DNA of 43,345 nucleotides, taken from the NCBI RefSeq assembly GCF_000429585.1, contig NZ_AUCD01000010.1, positions 1 through 43,345 on the forward strand, read 5' to 3'. The stretch is from Atopococcus tabaci DSM 17538. GTDB taxonomy: Bacteria; Bacillota; Bacilli; Lactobacillales; Carnobacteriaceae_A. Below, piece after piece: positions 8,267-17,400 of this stretch. The position numbers and the translations under genes were made by a program. The stretch's first letter is position 1; each line of letters starts with the position of its first letter. The notes under the pieces are model-generated. The model made no database searches, had not been told where the DNA came from, and worked only from the letters and a program-made list of their open reading frames with translations.

Positions 8267-8427
8267 AAAAGGATATGCCTTTAACCCTTTAAATGCTCGT
8301 TTGAGTAAAAAAATTGCCTGTCACTTCCTTTAGATGAAATCCCATTTCCTGTGTATAAAGTATTGTATAAGAAGAATTTGAATAATTGGTGAAGAAAACG
8401 GAAAAAGAGGACGAATCCTGAAGGCAT

Positions 8428-8471
8428 CAAAAAAGCCCGCTCTCCTTCGCGGTTACGAAAGGAAAGCGGGC
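8428..8471 (-). terminator. terminator of ltaS
   Basis: The minus strand reads a 13-bp GC-rich stem (8471-8459 with 8447-8435) followed by six Ts. Confidence 0.85.
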
Positions 8472-8481
8472 GTTGAGGTTC

Positions 8482-10662
8482 TTAGGATTGTTCGTCATCC
8501 GTATCGGTTTCGGTTGTTTGGCTTGTATCCGTATTTTCTTCGGATTCTTCGGAATGTTTAGATTCCATTAATTCGGCCAATTCTTCTTCCGTCATCAGTT
8601 CCGGTGCATTTGTCTCGTACAAATCAGCAGTGGATTGACCGCCGTTTTGTTCGATGAGACTGGTTTCTTTGTTTTCTTCGTTTTGAAGGACCGGCAGCTG
8701 TTCGGAGTAGAGATAATCCATCTCTTTTTCGTCTTCTAATCCTTCAGGAGTATAGAAGCGTAAGAGGTCTTTCATCAAGACACTGTCGGAAGCGCTCAAC
8801 TGTTTGTTGGCTTCTTCTCTGATGGCTTCGATTTCCGCTTCTTCTTCCGGGCTGATGTCTTCCAGAAGTTCACCGGAATCTGTGTCGTACACCGATGAAC
8901 CAAGGATGGTGTATTTCGGTGTAATCACATTCCCGTTACGAAGTGGGACCATTTCTGCATGGTTGGAAGAGAACAGGTCCGACCCCATCAAAATGTAGTC
9001 TTTTGTTTCCACGCCCAACAAGTGAAGAATCGTCGGCATGACGTCTGTTTGTCCGCCGTACGTTTCATGCACTTGTCCGTCAGTCACGCCTGGAATGTGG
9101 ATGATCAGCGGTACGCGCTGCAACATGGTATTGTCGTATCCATTCCACGTTTCAGGATCTTTGTCCAAGAGCGGCGCCAATGTTTTGTTGCGGGCGTTGG
9201 AGATTCCGTAGTGGTCGCCATACAAGACGATCATGGAGTTCTCATACAGACCGGATTCTTTCAAGTAAGTGAAAAATTCTTCGATTGCTTCGTCCATATA
9301 GTGAGCAGTGACGAAGAAGTTGTTGATCGTTTCGTCAGATGTGTTTGCAGCCGGGATGTCCGCATTCGCTTCGTCCAAAGGATATGGGAAGTGGTGGGTA
9401 ACCGGCATGAATTTTGTGTAGAACGGCTGTGGCAATTGTTCCAAATATTTCGCGGACTCTTGATAGAACAACTTGTCTTTCAAGCCATATTCCATCGTCC
9501 GTCCATCAGACATGTCGTAGTACTGGGCATCAAAGAAGTAATCAATGCCAAATGATTCATACGTGTTGGTTCGGTTCCAGAAAGAGCCGACGTTTCCGTG
9601 GAATACCGCAGATGTATATCCACCTTCGTTTTCCAAGATTTTAGAAGTGGAGTGGAAGGTGTTCTCTCCACCCAGCTGGGTGAATGCTCCTCCTTGCGGC
9701 AATCCGTAAAGCGAGTTTTCCACCAACATTTCCGCATCGGACGTTTTACCTTGTCCGGTTTGGTGGAAGAAGTTCTCGAAGCTGTGGGACGCTTCATCGT
9801 GGAAAAGGGAGTTCAAGAACGGGGTCACTTCATGAAGTTCGCCATTTTCGTCTTCCAATTTGTAATCAATCAAAAATTGCTGGACACTTTCCAATTCGAT
9901 ATAAATGACGTTGCGTCCTTCCGCAATGCCGAACATGTCTGGATTTGGTTCCGCATAGTGGGAATTCACATAATCCAACACTTGCACCATATCAGATTCT
10001 TCCGCGTTGGCTTTCATCTGATTGTTTTGGAAAGTTTGATAAGCATCATACGCTGTATAGAAGTTTAATCCCAAGTATTTGACGATGTAGTTTCGGTCGA
10101 ATGTCCTTGTCAACAACTGAGGGCGGTCGCTTTCAGCCAACGTCAAGTTAGCGGAGAAGACAGCAGCACCGAGTGTGGTTGCCGCGATAGCCACACGCTT
10201 TTTCATCGGACGCGGATCGATTGGGATCCGTTTGGTCGTTACTGCCCAGACGAGCAAGGCAAAATCAAGCCAGTAGAGGACGTCCTGCAGTCTCAGCAGT
10301 GCAATGGTTGAGGCGAAAAGCCCGCCCGACACGTTGCCGGCTCCAAAGACGGTTCCCATGGTCAAAAAGTCACTGAATTCTCTATAGTAGAGAATGTTTG
10401 CGTAAAGGAGCAAAGTCAATAAGAAATAAACAACAAATAAAACGCTGTAAGCAGTTTTGGGTTTTTTAAAGTATAGCGCGACGGAAAATAAAATGACCGT
10501 CGTTGCGATTGGGTTGATGAACAAGATGAGTTCTTGCATGCCACCTGTTACGCCCAATGCAAATTCCATTTGATAGGCAATATAGGATTTCAGCCAAAAC
10601 AACAGCGTGGCTGCAGAAAAGAACCCTACACGCGTACCAAGGAAGTATTTCAATCTATTCAT
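8482..10662 (-). CDS. ltaS: lipoteichoic acid synthase
   Basis: LtaS polymerises glycerol phosphate from phosphatidylglycerol onto the glycolipid anchor at the outer membrane face, releasing diacylglycerol. The 726-residue protein has five N-terminal transmembrane helices (to about residue 180) and an extracellular sulfatase-fold domain. Active-site residues are visible: Glu256 (IELES), nucleophile Thr307 (GKTSDAE), and Asp483-His484 (YGDHYG). These match the S. aureus positions closely. The C-terminus is an acidic low-complexity tail rich in E, S, T and D, longer than in S. aureus. The ATG at 10662 has AGGAGG 9 bases upstream; a start at 10701 lacks one. DgkB in this window would recycle the diacylglycerol by-product. 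Confidence 0.95.
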   Translation of the reverse strand: MNRLKYFLGTRVGFFSAATLLFWLKSYIAYQMEFALGVTGGMQELILFINPIATTVILFSVALYFKKPKTAYSVLFVVYFLLTLLLYANILYYREFSDFLTMGTVFGAGNVSGGLFASTIALLRLQDVLYWLDFALLVWAVTTKRIPIDPRPMKKRVAIAATTLGAAVFSANLTLAESDRPQLLTRTFDRNYIVKYLGLNFYTAYDAYQTFQNNQMKANAEESDMVQVLDYVNSHYAEPNPDMFGIAEGRNVIYIELESVQQFLIDYKLEDENGELHEVTPFLNSLFHDEASHSFENFFHQTGQGKTSDAEMLVENSLYGLPQGGAFTQLGGENTFHSTSKILENEGGYTSAVFHGNVGSFWNRTNTYESFGIDYFFDAQYYDMSDGRTMEYGLKDKLFYQESAKYLEQLPQPFYTKFMPVTHHFPYPLDEANADIPAANTSDETINNFFVTAHYMDEAIEEFFTYLKESGLYENSMIVLYGDHYGISNARNKTLAPLLDKDPETWNGYDNTMLQRVPLIIHIPGVTDGQVHETYGGQTDVMPTILHLLGVETKDYILMGSDLFSSNHAEMVPLRNGNVITPKYTILGSSVYDTDSGELLEDISPEEEAEIEAIREEANKQLSASDSVLMKDLLRFYTPEGLEDEKEMDYLYSEQLPVLQNEENKETSLIEQNGGQSTADLYETNAPELMTEEELAELMESKHSEESEENTDTSQTTETDTDDEQS

Positions 10663-10708
10663 GTCGAATAGCCTCCTGTTTTCAAAAAGTGCGTACCACA
10701 TTTTACAA

Positions 10709-10719
10709 TGTATTTACAA
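10709..10719. promoter_or_regulatory. possible operator copy 1 (TGTATTTACAA)
   Basis: A short palindrome of the form TGTA-TT-TACA lies 47 bases upstream of the ltaS start and is repeated identically at 10783-10793. The regulator is unknown. Confidence 0.35.
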
Positions 10720-10778
10720 AAAGGTCAATTTAATCTCAATAGTCGCATGCGATTTATAAAGGAAAAACGCATTCATTG

Positions 10779-10796
10779 TTATTGTATTTACAATAA
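10779..10796. promoter_or_regulatory. possible operator copy 2 within an 18-base palindrome
   Basis: TTATTGT (10779-10785) and ACAATAA (10790-10796) form an inverted repeat containing the same TGTATTTACAA core as 10709-10719. Both lie in the divergent region between ltaS and the methyltransferase gene. Confidence 0.4.
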
Positions 10797-10828
10797 ACTA
10801 ATAAATCAATAAAAGTATCATAATTAAG

Positions 10829-10858
10829 TTGCATTTTTCAAACTCTTTCCTTGATAAT
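10829..10858 (+). promoter_or_regulatory. promoter of the RlmI-like gene
   Basis: TTGCAT (10829-10834) and GATAAT (10853-10858) are separated by 18 bases. The rest of the 270-base intergenic stretch is AT-rich and holds the two palindromic sites described separately. Confidence 0.55.
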
Positions 10859-10934
10859 GGAATGATGAGTCTTTATTCTTATTAATGACATGAAACGCCT
10901 TATATGAACGATGAGGCGAAAAGGAGCAAAACAA

Positions 10935-12113
10935 TTGGAACAATTAAGAGTAAAAAAACTAGCTTCCAAACGCATCCGTCAAGGTTACCCGATGCTTGAA
11001 CCATTGGATTTCATCAAGCCTCTTTCAGCAAAAGAAGGCGCCTTGGTGGAAATTGTGGACGAGAAAAGTCAATTTTTGGCTAAGGCGTACATTGGATCAG
11101 AAAACAAAGCAGTCGGTTGGGTGTTGACCAGAAAAGAAGACGAAGCAATCGACAAAGCCTTTTTCTCCCGCCTTTTTGAAAAGGCACGAGAAAAACGGGT
11201 GTCTTTTGAAGCAGATGCAACCACAACGGCTTACCGTTTCTTCAATGGAGAAGGCGACGGTCTGGGTGGTTTGACCATTGAACGCTATGAAAACTATTAT
11301 GTGTTTTCTTGGTACAGCGCAGGCATCTATGCTCACCGTCAAATGATATACGAAGCGTTTGAAGAAACAATGACGAATCCGGCAGGGATTTATGAAAAAC
11401 TCCGCTTCAAGACGTCTCAAGAAAGAAGCCGGTTCGTTTCGGGCAAACAAGCTCCGGAACCATTGATTGTCATGGAAAACGGCATCCGCTTTGCGGTCTA
11501 CTTGGACGATGGCTTGATGACAGGGATTTTCCTGGACCAACGGAACGTCCGCGGACGGTTGATGGAAGAATACGCGGCAGGAAAAACCGTTTTGAACACC
11601 TTCAGTTACACCGGGGCGTTTTCTGTGGCTGCTGCAATGGGCGGCGCAACCCACACAACGAGTGTGGATTTGGCCAACCGCAGCCTGGAGCGTACGCGTG
11701 AACAGTTTGAAGTCAACGAGTTGAGTCCGGATGACCACACCATCCGCGTCATGGATGTCTTCAATTATTTCAACTATGCCAAACGCCATGAATTGACGTT
11801 TGATGTGGTCGTGGTGGATCCGCCGACGTTTGCCCGTTCGAAAAAGCGGACATTCAGCGTGGAGAAAGATTATGTCAGCTTGTTGGAAGACATCATCGAT
11901 GTGACTGCACCCGGCGGTTTGATGGTCGTCTCCACCAACTCACGGAAGGTGACGCGGGAAGAGTTTGCCGGCTTTGTGGAAGAAGCGTTTGACAACAAAG
12001 GCCAATCGTACTCCATCGTGGAAGAACACCGGGCTCCAGAAGATTTCACGATTCATCCCGCAGTTCCGTCAAGTGATTATTTGAAAGTGTTCTTTGTCCA
12101 AAAAGAAGACTAA
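10935..12113 (+). CDS. class I SAM-dependent rRNA methyltransferase (RlmI-like)
   Basis: A 392-residue enzyme of the RlmI family, which makes 5-methylcytosine in 23S rRNA. An N-terminal PUA-like RNA-binding domain (about 1-75) is followed by the Rossmann methyltransferase fold, with motif I in NTFSYTGAFSVAAAMGG and motif IV DPPTFARSKK. The start is placed at TTG 10935, because AAAAGGAG ends 8 bases before it and the product then begins EQLRVKK like relatives. The ATG at 10911 has no ribosome binding site. The exact nucleotide target in this organism is inferred from family membership. Confidence 0.85.
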   Translation: MEQLRVKKLASKRIRQGYPMLEPLDFIKPLSAKEGALVEIVDEKSQFLAKAYIGSENKAVGWVLTRKEDEAIDKAFFSRLFEKAREKRVSFEADATTTAYRFFNGEGDGLGGLTIERYENYYVFSWYSAGIYAHRQMIYEAFEETMTNPAGIYEKLRFKTSQERSRFVSGKQAPEPLIVMENGIRFAVYLDDGLMTGIFLDQRNVRGRLMEEYAAGKTVLNTFSYTGAFSVAAAMGGATHTTSVDLANRSLERTREQFEVNELSPDDHTIRVMDVFNYFNYAKRHELTFDVVVVDPPTFARSKKRTFSVEKDYVSLLEDIIDVTAPGGLMVVSTNSRKVTREEFAGFVEEAFDNKGQSYSIVEEHRAPEDFTIHPAVPSSDYLKVFFVQKED

Positions 12114-12126
12114 ACAAATGAAGCGA

Positions 12127-12157
12127 GGGGCAGCTGCAAAAGTGCCCCGGTTTTTTG
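12127..12157 (+). terminator. terminator after the methyltransferase gene
   Basis: GGGGCA (12127-12132) pairs with TGCCCC (12143-12148), and a six-T run follows. Confidence 0.75.
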
Positions 12158-12193
12158 TTGACTGCATACAGCTTGCTTGAAAGAGCAGTCAAC
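12157..12193. repeat. 9-bp inverted repeat upstream of the amino-acid permease
   Basis: GTTGACTGC (12157-12165) is the exact complement of GCAGTCAAC (12185-12193). The left arm contains a TTGACT -35-like hexamer, so this could be an operator over a promoter, but I see no good -10 at the right distance. Confidence 0.45.
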
Positions 12194-12231
12194 GAAAACC
12201 ACCAAGTATGAAACGAGTAAGGAGACGGATG

Positions 12232-13605
12232 ATGTCTAATCAATCCAAAGCAACACAACACAACGAACAACAAAACAACCAATTGAAACGTGTCCTGGGC
12301 GCACCGGACTTGGTGATGCTCGGACTGGGAGCCATTGTCGGGACAGGGATTTTTGTCATTCCCGGGACCGCTGCGGCCACCACCGCCGGACCGGCACTGA
12401 TTTTTTCCTTTATACTGGCTGCCATTGCCTGTGTGCTGTCGGCATTGTGTTACGCCGAGTTTGCTTCGCGCATTCCTAAAGCAGGCGGGGCATACTCCTA
12501 TGCGGAAACGATGTTTGGCGGAACGGTCGGCTGGTTTGTCGCTTGGCTGTTGATGGCGCAATACTTGCTGGCGAATGCGTCTGTAGCTTCCGGATGGTCG
12601 GGATACGTCAACGGCTTTCTGGATGGACTCGGTCTGGGGCTTCCTGTAGCGCTCCGGGCTTCTTATAATGCAGAAAACGGCACGTATGTCGACTTGATCG
12701 CCATCCTCATCACGTTTGCTGTCACGAGACTGGTCGTGCAGGGAGCCAAACGCGCTCTTGCCTGGAACAGTCGGATGGTCTTTGTCAAATTTTTGATTAT
12801 CGGCTTGTTTGTTGCGGTGGGTGTGTTTTTCGTTGAACCCGCCAACTGGCAGCCGATTGCTCCCTATGGGATGGACGGCGTGTTGGCCGGCAGTGCCATT
12901 GTGTTCTTTGCCTTTTTAGGTTTTGACTCTGTGGCGACTGCCGCCGAAGAAGCGCGCCATCCTCAAAAGGATCTGCCAAAAGGAATCCTTGGCTCTTTAG
13001 GTATCGCCACTGTTCTCTACATTTTAGTGACGTTGGTCTTGACGGGGATGGTGCCGTACTTGGAGTTGGATGTACGCGACCCGGTATCATTTGCGATGCG
13101 GTATGCGGGCTTGGATTGGGTCGGTGCGGTGATTTCAACCGGTGCGATTCTGACGCTGTTGACAGTGTTGATTTCCATGCTGTACAGCTTCGCGCGGTTG
13201 ATTTTTGTCATCAGCCGGAACGGACTGCTGCCGGATAAGCTGAGTGAAGTCCATCCGGTGAAAGAAACGCCGGCCAATGCGACACTTGTGGCAGGAACAG
13301 GAGCAGCTTTGCTCGCTGGAACGGTTCCGTTGGCTCAGCTGGCGGAGTTGGCCAATATCGTGACGCTGTTGATTTTCTTCATTATGGCAGCAGGATTGAT
13401 CAAGTTGCGCAAGGAAAAAGGCGAACCGGCGGAAGGTGAATTCCGGGTGCCGCTTGTGCCGATGATTCCAATCCTTTCCATGTTGGTGTGTGCGTACTTG
13501 ATGTCCCAGCTATCAGCACCTGTCTGGGTGTTGTTCTTAGGCTGGCTGTCTCTTGGAACGATTGTGTACTTTGTCTATGTCCGCCGCCAGCTCAAAGAAA
13601 ATTAA
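12232..13605 (+). CDS. APC-family amino acid permease (cationic amino acid transporter type)
   Basis: A 457-residue secondary transporter with about twelve hydrophobic helices. The first helix carries the APC signature GLGAIVGTGIFVIPG, the helix-1 break that binds the amino-acid backbone. FAFLGFDSVATAAEEARHPQKDLPKGI is split here as FAFLGFDSVATAAEEA then RHPQKDLPKGI, the conserved helix-6 and loop region of the CAT/YfnA group. Substrate is an amino acid, often basic or branched in relatives. The start at 12232 (or 12229) is set by AAGGAG 7 bases upstream; an ATG at 12208 precedes that site. It is a single-gene unit ended by a clear terminator. Confidence 0.88.
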   Translation: MSNQSKATQHNEQQNNQLKRVLGAPDLVMLGLGAIVGTGIFVIPGTAAATTAGPALIFSFILAAIACVLSALCYAEFASRIPKAGGAYSYAETMFGGTVGWFVAWLLMAQYLLANASVASGWSGYVNGFLDGLGLGLPVALRASYNAENGTYVDLIAILITFAVTRLVVQGAKRALAWNSRMVFVKFLIIGLFVAVGVFFVEPANWQPIAPYGMDGVLAGSAIVFFAFLGFDSVATAAEEARHPQKDLPKGILGSLGIATVLYILVTLVLTGMVPYLELDVRDPVSFAMRYAGLDWVGAVISTGAILTLLTVLISMLYSFARLIFVISRNGLLPDKLSEVHPVKETPANATLVAGTGAALLAGTVPLAQLAELANIVTLLIFFIMAAGLIKLRKEKGEPAEGEFRVPLVPMIPILSMLVCAYLMSQLSAPVWVLFLGWLSLGTIVYFVYVRRQLKEN

Positions 13606-13613
13606 ACGATGGA

Positions 13614-13642
13614 GGCCCGATGTTCGTGCATCGGGCCTTTTT
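13614..13642 (+). terminator. terminator after the permease
   Basis: GGCCCGATG (13614-13622) pairs with CATCGGGCC (13629-13637), followed by five Ts. Confidence 0.85.
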
Positions 13643-13723
13643 GATGCAAAGGTGCAAAAAAGTATGAAGAAAGTTGGAAATTTTTGATTTTAGTGAGAAG
13701 CAATCGTGAGTGCGGCTTCTTTG

Positions 13724-13732
13724 TGCTAAGAT
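13724..13732 (+). promoter_or_regulatory. extended -10 promoter of the ABC operon
   Basis: TGCTAAGAT is an extended -10 element 42 bases before the ATPase start; the -35 is weak. Confidence 0.45.
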
Positions 13733-13774
13733 AACAAGGTGAATATTTATGAAGAGAAGGAATGAAACAAGCAG

Positions 13775-14476
13775 ATGGCGTATATCAGCGTAATCGATGA
13801 ATACAAATATTATGGAAGCGGCGATGCCCGTGTGGTCGCCAATGACGGCATGAATTTTGAAATTGAAAAAGGCGAATTCACCGTCATTGTTGGACCCAGC
13901 GGAGCGGGGAAGACAACGGTCCTGAACATTTTAGGCGGGATGGATTCCGCCGATGAAGGACAGGTCATTATAGACGGGACGGATATCGCAGATTTCAGTG
14001 AAAAACAACTGACCACGTACCGCCGCAAAGATGTGGGTTTTGTGTTCCAAAGTTACAATTTGATTCCCAACTTGACGGCAAAAGAAAACGTGGAAATGTC
14101 CGCAGAAATTTCCCCGCAGGCATTGGATGCGGAAGAAGTGTTACGGGATGTGGGATTGGGCGACCGGATGGACAATTTCCCAGCGCAGCTTTCCGGCGGC
14201 GAACAGCAGCGGGTGGCGATTGCCCGGGCGTTGGCCAAACAGCCGAAACTGTTGCTGTGTGACGAACCAACGGGAGCTCTCGATTATGAAACCGGGAAAC
14301 AAGTGTTGAAGCTGCTCAATCAATCCAAAGAAACTTACGGCGCTACTGTCGTCGTCATCACCCATAACCGGGCCATCGCCCCGATGGCGGACCGTGTCAT
14401 CGACATCAGCGATGCCAAAGTGCGGGAAATGACTGTAAACGAGAATCCTGTACCAGTTTCGAACATCGAATGGTAA
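13775..14476 (+). CDS. ABC transporter ATP-binding protein (LolD/MacB type)
   Basis: A 233-residue cytoplasmic ATPase with every catalytic motif: Walker A GPSGAGKT (residues 40-47), Q-loop (VFQSYN), signature LSGGEQQR, Walker [13 protein letters not shown], and H-loop VITHN. It belongs to the type VII mechanotransmission ABC group and should power the large permease encoded 20 bases downstream. Such pairs do not usually transport across the membrane themselves; they drive extracytoplasmic movement. Here the permease carries a long outside coiled coil, which fits that idea. It is a useful intact contrast to the degenerate pair at 6959-8314. Confidence 0.92.
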   Translation: MAYISVIDEYKYYGSGDARVVANDGMNFEIEKGEFTVIVGPSGAGKTTVLNILGGMDSADEGQVIIDGTDIADFSEKQLTTYRRKDVGFVFQSYNLIPNLTAKENVEMSAEISPQALDAEEVLRDVGLGDRMDNFPAQLSGGEQQRVAIARALAKQPKLLLCDEPTGALDYETGKQVLKLLNQSKETYGATVVVITHNRAIAPMADRVIDISDAKVREMTVNENPVPVSNIEW

Positions 14477-14495
14477 AAGGAGGGAAGACGACAAC

Positions 14496-17400
14496 GTGAG
14501 AAAAACAGCCTTTTGGAAAGATACATTTAGAGAAATCAAAAACACGAAGTCCCGTTTTTTGTCGATCTTCGCCATTATTTTGATGGGAGTCGCATTTTTC
14601 GCCGGTATCAGTGCCACGGGACCAAATATGTTGGAGACGGCGGATACGTATTTTACGGAACATCGGTTGATGGACAGCCAGGTTCTCTCCACGATGGGAC
14701 TGGAAGAGGAAGACATTAATCTGTTGGAAAACATACCCGGCGCATCGGTTCAGTCGCACTACACGCAAGATGTGATGTTGGATGAAACCGGTCTGGTGGT
14801 GAAACTGGTCAGCTATGGCGGAAGCGAAAGCCAACAAATCAACCAATATGAAGTGATCAAAGGAAGGCTCCCGGAAAAACCAGGAGAAATCGCCCTCGAT
14901 GCGGTCCAGCCACTTCAATCCCACTACCAAATCGGGGATACCATTGCACTGGAAACAGAAGACGTGTCCAACGATCCAAGCGAGAACTTGAAGACTCAGG
15001 AATTTGAAGTCGTCGGTTTTGTCAGTACGCCGCTGTATATCCAAACCGGGACCCGCGGCAATACGACCATCGGCAGCGGGTCATTGGATGGATTTGGCGT
15101 GATTGTGGAAGAAGATTTCGACATGGAAGTCAAAACCGAAGCGTACATCGTCTACGATGAGGCCCAGTCAGATTCCGCTTACACCGACCAGTACGCCGGT
15201 ACAATGGAAGAAAAAACAGAAACATTGGAAGAAGCAGTCGCTCATCGCCCGGAAGAACGCAGAGAGGCCATTCGGGCGGAAGCACAGGAACAAATTGACG
15301 AAGGCGAGAAAGAGTTGGAAGACGCCCGCCAACAACTAGCCGAGGGAGAACAAGAGCTGCAAGATGCGCGCCAGCAGCTTGACGAAGGCTGGCAAGCGTA
15401 CGAAAAAGGACGGGCGGAATTTGAAGGCCAGACACAACAGGCGCGCGAAGAAATCGAACAAGGAAGGCAACAGCTGGCGGAAGCGCAGGAAGAACTGGAT
15501 CAAAACCGCATCCAGCTGGAAGAAGGACAACAGGAAATTGCCGACCAGCGCGCGAAGCTGGAAGTGCAAAAGCAACAGCTCCAAGTCGCCCAAGAAGGAA
15601 TCGAGCAGCTCACAGCAGCCCAATCCCAGTTGAATGCCGCCCAGCAGGAAATTGACCAGCGGCGTGCCGTATTGGAAGAGCAGCGCCGACAGCTTTTGGC
15701 CGCTCAAGAAGGATTGGAACAAATCCAAGCGGCTGAGTCGCAGTTGGATGCTGCTCAGGAAAGATTGGACCAAGGACGAGCCGAGCTGGAAGAACAGAGA
15801 ATCCAAGTAGGCGGAATGACCCGGGAAGATATCGAAGCCGGCCTTGCCCAAATTGAGCAGGGGCTTTCTGAATTGGACGAAAGACAACCGCAATTGGAAC
15901 AACGCCGTACAGAGTTGGCAGAAAGCGCGGATGAAGAAGCGCAGCAAGAACTGGCGCAAGTCGATGCCGCGCTGGAACTGTTGGAAGAAAACCGCGCCGA
16001 ATTGAAAAGCACCTTCCAACAGCTCGCCGCTGCTCAAGACGGATGGGAATTATTCGAAACCGCAGAGTCTGAGCTGGCCACTGCCCAAGAAGAACTGGAC
16101 CAACAGCGCCGTCTGTTGGAAGGACAACGTCACCAGCTTGAGGGCGTCAGTCAAGAAGATATCGAATCAGGCTTGGCGCAGATTGAATTTGGAGCGGTTC
16201 AACTAGATGCTGCTCAACAAGAATTGAATCAGCAGCAGGCGCTTCTGGATGACCAACGGGAACAGTTGGGAGGTTTGGACGAAGCCGGCCTCCAAAACGC
16301 GTGGGCTCAAATGGAAGCAGGCGAATCGCAATTGGCTTCCGCTGAAGAAGAAGTCGCTATAGGTCTGCAACAGCTGGATACGGCTCAGGAGGAAATCGAT
16401 GCCGGCCTGCAGCAATTGAATGAAGCTGAACAGAGGTTGGAAGAAGAAAGTGCCGCCGCAGAGGAAGAATTGGCTTCTGCCCGCGCCGAACTGGAGCAGG
16501 GAGAAGCCGATTATGAAACAGGGTTGGCGGAATTCGAAGGTCAACGTGCGGAAGCGGAAGAAGAAATGGCCCGGGCGGAAGAAGAACTGGATGACGCACG
16601 GTCTGCTTTGGATGACATCCCGCTGCCGGAATACTTTGTCTTTGACCGGACAACCAACGCCGGCTATTCCGAATACGAAGACAATGCGAACCGCATTTCG
16701 GCTATTGCCCGGATTTTTCCGGTGTTCTTCCTGTTGTTGGCCGTGCTGGTCTCGTTGACGACGATGACACGGATGGTCGATGAAGGACGGACCAATATCG
16801 GAACGATGAAAGCACTGGGGTATACCAGCAGTGAAATCATGGTCAAATACATGACGTATGCCTTGTTGGCGTCGGTGCTGGGATCCGGCATCGGGCTGTT
16901 GATCGGGTATTACATGTTCCCGATTGTCATTTTCAATGCGTTCGGCACACTGTACAACATGCCGTCGATTGAAATCAATCATTATTGGATTTACACCATC
17001 ATTTCCTTGATTGGAGCCGTGTTGGCGACAGGCGGAGCAACTTGGTGGTCGGTGCGCTCCACGCTGAAAAGCAACGCCGCCGCCCTTCTCCGTCCGAAAG
17101 CCCCGAAAAAAGGGAAACGGATCCTTCTCGAACGCATGCCATTCATTTGGAAGAGATTCAGTTTCAACCAGAAAGTGTCGGCACGGAACTTGTTCCGCTA
17201 CAAAGGACGCATGTTGATGACGGTCATTGGAGTGGCAGGCTGCACCGCATTGATTTTGACCGGATTCGGATTGTCGGATTCCATCAGTGATGTGGCAGGG
17301 CTGCAATTCGGGAAAATCAACCAATACGATGCCGTCGTGGCACTCAATGGCGATGCGGACGAAGAAGAAAAGGAAGCGTATGGAGAAGCAATCGCCGATC

